Origin: PALSA-1196 sp036833805
GTDB taxonomy: Bacteria; Pseudomonadota; Gammaproteobacteria; Steroidobacterales; Steroidobacteraceae
Assembly (NCBI GenBank): GCA_036833805.1
Contig: DAITPA010000009.1
Coordinates: forward strand, 1 to 49,588
Direction of reading: 5' to 3'
DNA: 49,588 bases
A program made the translations under genes and the position numbers. Shown here one piece after another: positions 31,104 to 39,475 of the stretch (positions are counted from its first letter, which is position 1; each line of letters opens with the position of its first letter). Below the pieces are notes generated by a model. That model was given only the letters and a program-made list of their open reading frames with translations. It was not told where the DNA came from and did no database searches.

Positions 31104-32355
31104 TGCATTTGATGTAGTCGTTGTCGGCGGCGGTCCGGTCGGCGCTTGTGTCGCGGCATTACTCGCCGCCCCCTCGGCCCGGCAAGCCGTTGGCCTGACA
31201 GTTGCGGTACTTGAGCCCAAGCCGCCACGGGCGCTTGCGGCTGACGCAGCCGTCGATCTGCGCGTCGCGGCATTCTCTCGCGCGAGCGAACGCATCTTTG
31301 CAGCCGCGGGCGCCTGGCGGGACATCTGCACCGGCCGCCTGAGCCCCTATGAACGCATGCGTATCTGGCATGAAAGTATGGCGGCAAAGGACCGCCATGC
31401 GTTGTTGTTCGACGCAGCCGATGCAGGCGAGCCCAATTTGGGCTACGTCATCGAGACTCGGCTCGTGCAGGCAGCGCTCCTCGACGCCGCGCTGCGAGCG
31501 GGAGTGCGCATGATTGCGCACGAATTCGTATCCATGCGCATGACGCCCGAGTGCGTGCACGTGTCGACCAGTGAGGCAGCGTTCACGGCGCAGCTTGTGA
31601 TCGCAGCAGATGGCGCGCGTTCTGTCGTGCGTGACGCCGCTGGCCTCCACGCGACAATCTCGGCGTATGGCCAGGTGGCCATCGTTGCCACGGTCGCGAC
31701 CGAGCGCTCTCATGAGAACACCGCATGGCAACGCTTCTTGAGCACCGGAACGCTTGCGTTTCTGCCGCTTGTGGACGGCACGAGCTCGATTGTCTGGTCT
31801 GCGGATGAGGCTGTGGCGTCCAAGCTTCTCTCCGCGTCGCCGCCGGCATTCGCAAGCGAGCTTGATCTTGCCTCCGATCGCACGCTCGGTGCGACGCGGC
31901 TGGTGAGCGAGCGGCTGTCATTTCCACTGCTGAGGCTTACCGCGCCGCGCTACGTCACCGAGCGCTGCGCGCTCGTCGGGGATGCGGCGCATGTCGTGCA
32001 TCCGCTTGCAGGGCAGGGGGTCAACCTCGGCCTTCTTGATGCGGCGACGCTCTGCGAGCTGGTGCTCGCGGCGCGCGCTGCGGGCGAAGACCCCGGCGCC
32101 TTGCGGGTCTTGCGGCGTTACGAGCGCTGGCGCAAGAGCGAGACCGAAGTCATGCGCTTTGCCATCGATGCGTTCGACCGGCTGCTCGCGCACGGCTCCG
32201 GAGGGCTTGCCAGGCTTGCGCAGCGCGGCATGGGATGGGTCAATCAGAGTGCTGAGCTTAAGCGCGTGTTCATGTCACGCGCTCTCGGGCTCAGCGGGGA
32301 TTTGCCGCAGGCGGCACGGGTAGCGCAATTTGATCGATCTTCGCTGCACAGATGA
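31096..32355 (+). CDS. ubiI: UbiI/VisC-type ubiquinone hydroxylase
   Basis: A 419-residue FAD monooxygenase paralogous to UbiH, with VVVGGGPVGACVAALL, AADGARSVVR and GDAAHVVHPLAGQGVNLGLLD. The position after pepP-ubiH points to UbiI, which hydroxylates C5. GTG 31096 places the flavin motif at the usual distance; the frame is open to 31039, but that part is inside ubiH. The last 65 nt overlap the convergent phhB. A different regioselectivity within the Ubi family cannot be excluded. Confidence 0.92.
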   Translation: MADAFDVVVVGGGPVGACVAALLAAPSARQAVGLTVAVLEPKPPRALAADAAVDLRVAAFSRASERIFAAAGAWRDICTGRLSPYERMRIWHESMAAKDRHALLFDAADAGEPNLGYVIETRLVQAALLDAALRAGVRMIAHEFVSMRMTPECVHVSTSEAAFTAQLVIAADGARSVVRDAAGLHATISAYGQVAIVATVATERSHENTAWQRFLSTGTLAFLPLVDGTSSIVWSADEAVASKLLSASPPAFASELDLASDRTLGATRLVSERLSFPLLRLTAPRYVTERCALVGDAAHVVHPLAGQGVNLGLLDAATLCELVLAARAAGEDPGALRVLRRYERWRKSETEVMRFAIDAFDRLLAHGSGGLARLAQRGMGWVNQSAELKRVFMSRALGLSGDLPQAARVAQFDRSSLHR

Positions 32356-32653
32356 AGTCATTGTCGGAAAGACCGCCGATCGCGTGCGTCGTAAACCGGG
32401 CCCGGCAGTAGTTGTAGCCTACCTGTAGATCCGGGTGATGATCTTCGATGTTCGCGACATGCGCGAGCGCGTTCACGAAACTCATGGTGCGATAGAAGTC
32501 TTTGAATTTGAATTCGCGCTGGATAGAGCGCGCATCGGAGGAAAGCTGCCATTCGGGTGCGAGCTCGCGCATGAGCTCTTGCGCTTTGGCGGCGAGCAGC
32601 GGGGCGACGCCGCCCTCGCAGGGCTTGCAGCTGCGGCCTTTAAGGTCGCTCAT
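32291..32653 (-). CDS. phhB: Pterin-4a-carbinolamine dehydratase
   Basis: A 120-residue PCD/DCoH-family enzyme that recycles the pterin cofactor of aromatic hydroxylases. The active-site motif EDHHPDLQVGYNYCRARFTTH is intact. The stand-alone copy lies away from any phenylalanine hydroxylase in this window. Its ATG overlaps the stop of the upstream ispG by 4 nt. Confidence 0.94.
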   Translation of the reverse strand: MSDLKGRSCKPCEGGVAPLLAAKAQELMRELAPEWQLSSDARSIQREFKFKDFYRTMSFVNALAHVANIEDHHPDLQVGYNYCRARFTTHAIGGLSDNDFICAAKIDQIALPVPPAANPR

Positions 32654-33873
32654 GGCGCCTCTTTGCGCAGGTACTTCCTCGCGATATAGGCTTCCACCAG
32701 CTCCTGGAACTCCTCGGCAATGCGTTCGCCCTTCAACGTCACGGTTTTCTCGCCGTCCTCATACACGGGCGCAACCGGTCGCTCGCCTGTGCCGGGAAGG
32801 CTGACGCCGATGTTGGCGTGCTTGCTTTCGCCCGGGCCGTTGACGACGCAACCCATCACCGCGACCGTCATCTCCTCCACGCCGAGATATTGCTTGCGCC
32901 ATTCGGGCATGCGGTAGCGCAGATGCGACTGGATGCTTTGCGCGAGTTCCTGAAAGACCGTGCTCGTCGTGCGGCCGCATCCGGGACAGGCGACGACCAT
33001 CGGCGTAAAGGCGCGCAGCCCCATCGTCTGCAGGATCTCCTGCGCCACCAGCACCTCCTGCACGCGATCGCCCCCGGGCTCGGGTGTCAGTGACACTCGC
33101 AGCGTGTCGCCAATGCCTTCCTGCAGCACGACAGCCATGCCCGCGGTCGAAGCCACGATGCCTTTAGACCCCATCCCCGCTTCCGTCAGGCCGAGGTGCA
33201 GCGCGTAATCGCAGCGCGCCGCAAGATCGCGGTAGATCGCTATGAGATCCTGCACGCCACTCACTTTCGCGCTCAGTACGATGCGATCGTGAGGCAGTCC
33301 GACTTCTTCTGCGCGTTGCGCGCTCTGCAATGCAGACGCCACGACCGCCGCGCGCATCACTTCCTGCGCGGCAAGCGGCGCCTGGCGCGCGCTGTTCTCG
33401 TCCATGAGCCGCGTCAGCAGCTCCTGATCGAGGCTTCCCCAGTTGACGCCGATCCGCACCGGCTTGTCGTAGCGGCAGGCGATCTCGATCATTTCCAAGA
33501 ACTGCGGATCGCGCTTGCTGCCGCGGCCGACGTTGCCGGGATTGATGCGGTATTTGGCGAGCGCTACGGCACACGCGGGGTGTTCGCGCAGGAGCTTGTG
33601 GCCGTTGAAATGGAAGTCACCGATCAAGGGCACGCTGACACCCAATTGCGCCAGGCGCTCGCGGATCGGTGCGACTGCGGCGGCCGCCGCGCTCGTGTTG
33701 ACGGTGATGCGCACCAGCTCCGAGCCCGCGCGAGCGAGGGACTTCACCTGCTGCGCGGTGCCCTCAATGTCCTCGGTGTCGGTATTGGTCATCGACTGCA
33801 CGACGATGGGGTTTGCCCCGCCGACGCGCACCGAGTCGATCCGTACCGCGATGCTGTGGCGCCGCTGCCGCAT
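32650..33873 (-). CDS. ispG: 4-hydroxy-3-methylbut-2-enyl diphosphate synthase
   Basis: A 407-residue iron-sulfur enzyme of the MEP isoprenoid pathway. The TIM-barrel start is VGGANPIVVQSMTNTDTEDI; the 4Fe-4S ligands are Cys pairs in VACPGCGRT and VMGCVVNGPGE, plus the Glu of the latter motif. It is longer than E. coli IspG (372), as in several other proteobacteria. ATG 33873 is preferred; the frame extends to 33936 but overlaps the end of the next gene. Confidence 0.95.
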   Translation of the reverse strand: MRQRRHSIAVRIDSVRVGGANPIVVQSMTNTDTEDIEGTAQQVKSLARAGSELVRITVNTSAAAAAVAPIRERLAQLGVSVPLIGDFHFNGHKLLREHPACAVALAKYRINPGNVGRGSKRDPQFLEMIEIACRYDKPVRIGVNWGSLDQELLTRLMDENSARQAPLAAQEVMRAAVVASALQSAQRAEEVGLPHDRIVLSAKVSGVQDLIAIYRDLAARCDYALHLGLTEAGMGSKGIVASTAGMAVVLQEGIGDTLRVSLTPEPGGDRVQEVLVAQEILQTMGLRAFTPMVVACPGCGRTTSTVFQELAQSIQSHLRYRMPEWRKQYLGVEEMTVAVMGCVVNGPGESKHANIGVSLPGTGERPVAPVYEDGEKTVTLKGERIAEEFQELVEAYIARKYLRKEAP

Positions 33874-33880
33874 CACAGTG

Positions 33881-34314
33881 CTAGTGCGCAGCCGGCAGCC
33901 GCGCGGCTTGCCGGGCAGCCAAGCGCCAGCGGCCATCGCGCCGTACGAATACCGCCATGTAGAGCACCTGCATATTCACGACCTCACCATCCATTGCGCC
34001 CTCTATTGCGATTGAGCCATTGACGATCACGGCGCCCGCCGCGGTGCGCGCCCGCAGCGACAGGAACTGACCGCGCGGTAGCCGATGCCACTGCTCTGCA
34101 GCGACTCGAGAAGCTGCGCCTTATTCTCACAGCGGCCGNNNNNNNNNNNNNNNNNNNNNNNNNNNNNNNNNNNNNNNNNNNNNNNNNNNNNNNNNNNNNN
34201 NNNNNNNNNNNNNNNNNNNNNNNNNNNNNNNNNNNNNNCAGCGGCCGCCGCGCAGCCGATACCGGCGAGCGCAAGGCCGCCAAGTATAAGCGTGCTACGT
34301 GCTGCGGCAATCAT
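33881..34314 (-). CDS. DUF4440/SnoaL-like lipoprotein, broken by gap and frameshift
   Basis: The product starts at ATG 34314 with a lipoprotein signal ending LALAGIGC. The middle is lost in the N gap. After the gap one frame reads ENKAQLLESLQSSGIGYRAV, a typical DUF4440 block; the C-terminal half continues in another frame, from GQFLSLRARTAAGAVIVNG to VRRDGRWRLAARQAARLP and a stop at 33881. One missing base near 34067 would join them. This may be an assembly error at a low-quality contig edge or a real mutation. The fold is NTF2-like; function unknown. Confidence 0.6.
34139..34238. other. Assembly gap (100 N)
   Basis: Exactly 100 N, a conventional gap of unknown size. Both flanks carry the same 9 nt CAGCGGCCG (ending at 34138 on the left, starting at 34239 on the right). 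Going by the interrupted protein, perhaps 150-200 nt are missing. Confidence 0.95.
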
Positions 34315-34363
34315 GCGCTCACCGGACGAATGCTGCGCGGATAGGCGCCATTCTGCGCCGCCC

Positions 34364-34392
34364 TTGGGCCCTCTAGCCACTGCTGCTATGAT
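34364..34392 (+). promoter_or_regulatory. Promoter of the glycine riboswitch-gcv operon
   Basis: TTGGGC (34364-34369), a 17-bp spacer, then TGC directly before TATGAT (34387-34392), an extended -10. Transcription would start near 34399, about 20 nt before the first aptamer. Confidence 0.5.
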
Positions 34393-34420
34393 CCACGGTG
34401 CTCGTTCGTATGGATCTGTT

Positions 34421-34622
34421 CAGAGAGAGTCCGGCCGCTTGGTGCCGGATCGCCGAAGGCGCAAGTCCCGCCCGGAAACGCTCAGGCAACAGCAACGGCA
34501 GACCTCGACGCGACGTTCGGTCGCGCAACGGCGAGCTCTGGAGAGTGATGGACCGCGAACGGTTCCATCCACCGAAGGGGTGCGGCGCAGAGGCGCCTGA
34601 TCTCTCAGGTAACAGGACAGAG
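34421..34622 (+). promoter_or_regulatory. Tandem glycine riboswitch
   Basis: Two gcvT-type aptamers. The first (about 34421-34505) contains GCCGAAGGCGCAAG and CGCTCAGGCAACAGCAACGGCAGAC. The second (about 34535-34622) is canonical: CTCTGGAGAGTGATGGACC, ACCGAAGGGGT and CTCTCAGGTAACAGGACAGAG, with CTCTG/CAGAG closing P1. Binding of glycine should favour transcription of the glycine cleavage genes. An intrinsic terminator begins at the next base. Confidence 0.95.
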
Positions 34623-34661
34623 GGGCGGCAGGTGTTGAGAAATGCGCCTGCCGCCCTTTTT
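34623..34661 (+). terminator. Expression-platform terminator of the glycine riboswitch
   Basis: A 12-bp stem from GGGCGGCAGGTG and CGCCTGCCGCCC with a 10-nt loop, followed by TTTTT. It lies between the second aptamer and gcvT, so control is most likely by transcription attenuation. Confidence 0.9.
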
Positions 34662-34694
34662 CGTTTGCGGGTCCGCAGCGCAACGGGAGGACCT

Positions 34695-35783
34695 GTGGCA
34701 CGACATACAGCACTCTACGAGCTGCATCAGAGCGAGGGCGCCCGCATCGTCGACTTCGGCGGCTGGGAAATGCCGCTTTCGTACACATCGCAAATCGCCG
34801 AGCACCACGCGGTGCGCCGTTTGGCCGGTGTGTTCGATGTCTCGCACATGTGCATCATTGACCTAAGCGGTGCCCGCACGCGTGAGTTTTTAAGGTTTCT
34901 CGTTGCCAATGACGTTGACAAGCTCACACGCCGTGGCAAGGCTCTGTACACCTGCATGCTCAATGAGTCGGGTGGCGTGATCGACGATCTCATCATCTAT
35001 TTCTTGAGTGACTCATGGTTTCGCCTGGTCGTGAACGCAGCTACGCGCGACAAAGACCTCCTTTGGATCCGCCGCCACGCCGAGGCCTTTGGTGTTGCGG
35101 CGCGCGAACGTGCCGACTTGGCGATGCTCGCCGTGCAGGGCCCGCAGGCTCGCGCGCTGACAGCATCTTTACTCGCGCCTGCCGATGCGGCAGAAGCGCT
35201 TGCGCTGCTGCCGTTCTTTGGCTCCGGGGTCGCCGACTGGTTTATCGCGCGCACCGGCTACACGGGCGAGGATGGTTTCGAGATCATGCTGCCGGCGCAT
35301 ACGGCCACACGCGTCTGGCGAGCCTTAAACGCGCTCGGGGTGGTCTCCTGCGGCCTGGGCGCGCGCGACACACTGCGCCTCGAGGCGGGCATGAACCTCT
35401 ATGGCAATGATATGGACGAGACCACCCATCCGTTCGAATCAGGCCTCGGATGGACCGTGGCACTTGAGCCTGCCGAGCGGCGCTTCATTGGTCGCGAGGC
35501 GCTTGCAAGCGTCAAAGCAGCCGGCAGCCAACGCGAGCTCATCGGGCTCGTGCTTGAGGAACGCGGCGTGCTGCGCAGTCATCAAAAAGTGCTCGCAAAG
35601 GACGGCGGTACCGGCGAGATCACGAGCGGCACGTTCTCACCGACGCTTGAACGCTCCATCGCCTTCGCGCGTGTGCCCAGCGGGGTGCACGCGCGCGTGC
35701 AGGTCGATATTCGCGGCAGACTCCTTGCCGCGCGCATCGTGAAGCCGCCGTTTGTGCGCGCCGGAAAGTCGCTCGTCAGCTGA
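34695..35783 (+). CDS. gcvT: Glycine cleavage T protein (aminomethyltransferase)
   Basis: A 362-residue folate-dependent enzyme (E. coli 364) that moves the aminomethyl group from GcvH to tetrahydrofolate and releases ammonia. Seen are the start LYELHQSEGARIVDFGGWEMPLSY, GVFDVSHM, RTGYTGEDGFEIM and LRLEAGMNLYGNDMD. The start is GTG with GGGAGG 4 nt upstream. It is the first gene after the riboswitch terminator. Confidence 0.97.
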   Translation: MARHTALYELHQSEGARIVDFGGWEMPLSYTSQIAEHHAVRRLAGVFDVSHMCIIDLSGARTREFLRFLVANDVDKLTRRGKALYTCMLNESGGVIDDLIIYFLSDSWFRLVVNAATRDKDLLWIRRHAEAFGVAARERADLAMLAVQGPQARALTASLLAPADAAEALALLPFFGSGVADWFIARTGYTGEDGFEIMLPAHTATRVWRALNALGVVSCGLGARDTLRLEAGMNLYGNDMDETTHPFESGLGWTVALEPAERRFIGREALASVKAAGSQRELIGLVLEERGVLRSHQKVLAKDGGTGEITSGTFSPTLERSIAFARVPSGVHARVQVDIRGRLLAARIVKPPFVRAGKSLVS

Positions 35784-35830
35784 TGCCAGATGCCCAAACA
35801 TCCTTAAAGCCAAGAACGGACCAAGCCACT

Positions 35831-36223
35831 ATGAGCAATATTCCCGCCGATCTTAAGTACACCAAGAGCCATGAGTGGGTGCGCGAGCTGCCGGACGGCA
35901 CCGTCGAGATTGGCATCACGGATCACGCGCAGCATGAGTTGGGCGATCTGGTGTTTGCCGAGGTGCCGGAGGCGGGACGGCTGCTCACGGCCGGTGAAGC
36001 CTGCGCAGTGGTCGAGTCCGTCAAGGCCGCATCAGACGTTTACAGTCCGCTCGCCGGTGAAGTCACTGCGGGAAATCCGGCGCTCGCCGCAAGCCCGGAG
36101 TTGATCAATGAGGACGCATTCGGACGCGGCTGGCTGCTGCGGCTACGTCCGGCGGGCGCCACCCACGGTGCGCTCCTGTCGGCGGCTGAATACGCGGCGC
36201 TCACCTCCGCGGAGGGTTTCTGA
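35831..36223 (+). CDS. gcvH: Glycine cleavage H protein
   Basis: A 130-residue lipoyl carrier (E. coli 129). The lipoylated lysine is in VESVKAASDVYSP (about residue 65), and KYTKSHEWVRELPDG marks the start. ATG 35831 matches the family; an in-frame ATG at 35783, overlapping the gcvT stop, would add 16 residues. The stop overlaps the gcvPA start. Confidence 0.97.
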   Translation: MSNIPADLKYTKSHEWVRELPDGTVEIGITDHAQHELGDLVFAEVPEAGRLLTAGEACAVVESVKAASDVYSPLAGEVTAGNPALAASPELINEDAFGRGWLLRLRPAGATHGALLSAAEYAALTSAEGF

Positions 36224-37596
36224 TGGCGTTCATTCCGCACACCGAATCGGAAGTCGCGGTGATGCTCGCTGCGATCGGGGTGTCCTCCATCGATGAGCTC
36301 TTTGATGAGATTCCGCCTTCGCTGCGTGTGCGTTCGCTCGATGGCATTCCCGCGGCGCTCAATGAAATGGAAATCGGCAGACTCATGAGCGCGCGTGCGC
36401 AATGCGATGGCAGACCGCTTTCTTTCATCGGTGCGGGCGCCTACGAGCATCACATTCCGGCGGCGGTCTGGGCGGTCGCGAGCCGCGGTGAGTTCTACAG
36501 CGCCTATACCCCTTATCAGGCGGAGGCGAGTCAGGGCACGCTGCAGGTGATCTACGAATACCAGACGATGATCGCAAGCTTAACGGGCATGGATGTCGCC
36601 AACGCATCGCTCTATGACGGCGCCTCGGCGCTCGCCGAGGCCTGCCTTATGGCAGTGCGCGCCAATAGGAAGTCGCAGGCGCAGCGCGTGCTCATGCCCG
36701 CGAGCGTGCATCCGCACTACCGCAAGGTCGCGATCACCGCAGCCGGCAATCAGGCCGTGAGCTTTGAGGCAGTGCCTTTCAGCCAGGGGGAGGGCCGCAC
36801 GACGGCAGCGGCGCTCGCACCCTTCGATGGGCAGGACATCACGGCGCTCGTCATCCAGCAGCCGAACTTCTTCGGCGTGTTGGAAGATGTTGATGCGCTC
36901 GCGGATTGGGCACGCGCGCGCAACATTTTCGTCATCGCATGCGTCAATCCCACCTCGCTCGCGCTATTGAAGCCGCCGGGCGAGTGGGGCGCAGGCGGCG
37001 CAGACATCGTGGTGGGCGAAGGCCAGCCCCTAGGCGTGCCGCTCGCATCGGGCGGACCTTACTTCGGCTTCATGACCACGCGCATGGCGCATGTGCGGCA
37101 GATGCCGGGCCGCGTTGTCGGCCGCACCGTCGACGTGAGCGGTCGCGATGGATTTACGCTTACCCTGCAGGCGCGCGAGCAGCACATTCGCCGCGCACGG
37201 GCTACGTCCAACATCTGCACCAATCAGGGGTTGCTCGTCACCGCTGCGACGATCTACATGTCGCTTATGGGACCCGCGGGGCTGGCGCGCGTCGCCGCGG
37301 TCTCGCACGCCCGCACCTCTGAGCTTATCGCGGCGCTGACGCGCCTGCCGGGGGTGCGCGCTGCATTCGCAAGCCCCTATTTTCACGAAACTGTGTTACT
37401 GCTCGACCGGCCGGTGGCGCCGGTGCTGCGCGCGCTTGCCGATCGTGGCATTCTCGGCGGGTTCGATCTTGCCGAGCACTATCGCGGGCTCGGTCATGCG
37501 CTGCTCGTCTGTGCGACGGAGACCAAAACGAGTGCGGACATCGAGCGCTTCGCAAACGCGCTCGGCGACCTTATGGAAGCGGCGCGCGCGGCCTGA
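36223..37596 (+). CDS. gcvPA: Glycine dehydrogenase (decarboxylating) subunit 1
   Basis: A 457-residue N-terminal-type half of the P protein in the two-subunit form. Family blocks are GAGAYEHHIPAAVWAVASRGEFYSAYTPYQAEASQGTLQ, DGASALAEA and ARATSNICTNQGLL. It pairs with GcvPB to decarboxylate glycine and load the aminomethyl group on GcvH. Many gammaproteobacteria instead have one fused gcvP. Confidence 0.97.
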   Translation: MAFIPHTESEVAVMLAAIGVSSIDELFDEIPPSLRVRSLDGIPAALNEMEIGRLMSARAQCDGRPLSFIGAGAYEHHIPAAVWAVASRGEFYSAYTPYQAEASQGTLQVIYEYQTMIASLTGMDVANASLYDGASALAEACLMAVRANRKSQAQRVLMPASVHPHYRKVAITAAGNQAVSFEAVPFSQGEGRTTAAALAPFDGQDITALVIQQPNFFGVLEDVDALADWARARNIFVIACVNPTSLALLKPPGEWGAGGADIVVGEGQPLGVPLASGGPYFGFMTTRMAHVRQMPGRVVGRTVDVSGRDGFTLTLQAREQHIRRARATSNICTNQGLLVTAATIYMSLMGPAGLARVAAVSHARTSELIAALTRLPGVRAAFASPYFHETVLLLDRPVAPVLRALADRGILGGFDLAEHYRGLGHALLVCATETKTSADIERFANALGDLMEAARAA

Positions 37597-37623
37597 AACG
37601 ACACCTAACGGGATCTTTGCAAT

Positions 37624-39099
37624 ATGGCAGCTTTGCGCGAAAAAGTGATCTTTGAATATTCCCGTCCGGGACGTGCGGCGCGCGATCAGTGGCCGGCGCA
37701 GATTTCGCAAGGCAGCCCAATGCCTGAGACTCTGCGGCGCAAATCACCGCCGCTCCTGCCCGAAGTCGGTGAACTCGAAGCCGTGCGCCACTTTACGCGG
37801 CTCTCGCAGCTCAACTTCTCAATTGACACGCACTTCTATCCGCTCGGCTCTTGCACGATGAAGTACAACCCGAAGGCCTGCAATCAGTACGCGATGTTGC
37901 CCGAATTTCTCGGCCGCCACCCGCTGGCGCCCGAGTCACACGGGCAGGGCGTGCTCGCATGTCTGTTCGAATTGCAGGAGATGCTGAAGGAAGTCACGGG
38001 CATGCGCGAGGTGTCTTTGAGTCCGATGGCAGGGGCGCACGGGGAATTCGCCGGCGTTGCGATGATCCGTGCCTATCATCGTGCCCGCGGCGACCTGGCG
38101 CGCGACGAGATCATCGTGCCGGAGGCGGCGCACGGTACCAACCCAGCGACCGCCACGATGTGCGGCTGCAGCGTGCGCGAGATTCGGGTCGCAGCCGACG
38201 GCGATATCGACATCGCGGCGCTCGCGGCTGCCGTCGGACCGCACACCGCCGGCATCATGTTGACCAATCCGTCAACGCTCGGCATCTTTGAACGGCGCAT
38301 CGAGGAGGTCGCCCGCATTGTGCACGCCGCGGGGGGCCTTTTGTATTACGACGGCGCTAACCTCAACGCCATCTTGGGCAAGGTTCGCCCCGGCGACATG
38401 GATTTCGATGTGATCCACATGAACCTGCACAAGACTTTTTCCACCCCGCACGGCGGCGGCGGTCCTGGGGCGGGTGCGGTCGGGGTGAGCGCGCGCCTTG
38501 CGCCATTCTTGCCGATCCCGATCGTCGGCCGCGACGCTGAGCGCTACCGCTGGTTCGCTGAGGCCGAGCTGCCGCAGTCGATTGGCAGGCTATCGGCATT
38601 CATGGGCAATATCGGCGTACTGCTGCGCGCCTATATTTACATGCGCATGCTCGGGCGCACGGGCATGAGTGCAGTCGGCGACTACGCGACTCTCAACGCC
38701 AACTACCTCCTCGCGCGTCTGCAGCAGGCAGGCTTTGAGGCGGCGTATCCCAAGCGCCGCGCGAGCCACGAATTCATCATCACGCTGAAGCGCGAGGCAC
38801 GGGAGCTCGATGTCACGGCTATGGATTTTGCCAAGCGTCTCCTTGATCACGGCTTCCATGCGCCGACGACCTACTTTCCGCTCATCGTGCCGGAGTGCCT
38901 GTTGATCGAGCCCACCGAGACCGAAAGCCCGGAGATTCTGGATGCGTTCGCCGCCGCCATGGCCTCGATCGAGCGCGAAGCGCACGAGGAGCCCGGGTTT
39001 TTGAAGAGCGCACCGCATAATATGCCGGTGCGCCGCCTCGACGACGTGCGCGCGGCCAAGCAGCTGGATCTGACGTGGAAGCCGAAGGCGCAAGCATAG
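37624..39099 (+). CDS. gcvPB: Glycine dehydrogenase (decarboxylating) subunit 2
   Basis: A 491-residue PLP-binding half of the P protein. The cofactor lysine is Lys270 in HMNLHKTFSTPHGGGGPG. The segments YPLGSCTMKYNPK and PMAGAHGEFAG complete the site. It starts 27 nt after gcvPA and its last 25 nt overlap dgkA. Confidence 0.97.
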   Translation: MAALREKVIFEYSRPGRAARDQWPAQISQGSPMPETLRRKSPPLLPEVGELEAVRHFTRLSQLNFSIDTHFYPLGSCTMKYNPKACNQYAMLPEFLGRHPLAPESHGQGVLACLFELQEMLKEVTGMREVSLSPMAGAHGEFAGVAMIRAYHRARGDLARDEIIVPEAAHGTNPATATMCGCSVREIRVAADGDIDIAALAAAVGPHTAGIMLTNPSTLGIFERRIEEVARIVHAAGGLLYYDGANLNAILGKVRPGDMDFDVIHMNLHKTFSTPHGGGGPGAGAVGVSARLAPFLPIPIVGRDAERYRWFAEAELPQSIGRLSAFMGNIGVLLRAYIYMRMLGRTGMSAVGDYATLNANYLLARLQQAGFEAAYPKRRASHEFIITLKREARELDVTAMDFAKRLLDHGFHAPTTYFPLIVPECLLIEPTETESPEILDAFAAAMASIEREAHEEPGFLKSAPHNMPVRRLDDVRAAKQLDLTWKPKAQA

Positions 39100-39461
39100 A
39101 TCGCTCCAAACCCCATGGCTTCGTGCGCATCTGGCGCGCCTTCGGCGCGAGCGCACGCGGCTTTGCGGGCGCGGTGCGCGACGAGGCGGCCTTTCGCCAG
39201 GAACTCTGCTTGGCGGCGCTCGTCATACCCATGGGCTGGTGGCTCGGACACGGCGGAATTGAGCGCGCACTGCTCATCGCGCCGGTGCTGCTCATCCTCA
39301 TCATCGAGCTCGTCAATAGCGCTATCGAGGCGACCGTCGATCGGCTCGGCTACGAGCGCCACGCGCTTGCGGGACTCGCAAAAGATCTCGGCTCTGCCGC
39401 GGTATTTATGTCCTTCGTGCTGCTCGGCGCCGTGTGGCTGCTGGTGCTGTTCGACCGTTAG
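39075..39461 (+). CDS. dgkA: Diacylglycerol kinase
   Basis: A 128-residue three-helix inner-membrane kinase that recycles diacylglycerol from membrane-derived oligosaccharide and LPS modification. The catalytic signature ELVNSAIEATVDR and AKDLGSAAV are intact, and the amphipathic start DEAAFRQEL matches the family. The start is GTG within gcvPB, with no SD; translation is probably coupled. Confidence 0.95.
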   Translation: MEAEGASIDRSKPHGFVRIWRAFGASARGFAGAVRDEAAFRQELCLAALVIPMGWWLGHGGIERALLIAPVLLILIIELVNSAIEATVDRLGYERHALAGLAKDLGSAAVFMSFVLLGAVWLLVLFDR

Positions 39462-39475
39462 CCATAAGGAGAACT

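Noticed and set aside
34398..34694. Open frame upstream of gcvT extending to 34398
   Set aside because: This stretch is the glycine riboswitch and terminator; GTG 34695 has a strong SD and fits GcvT length.
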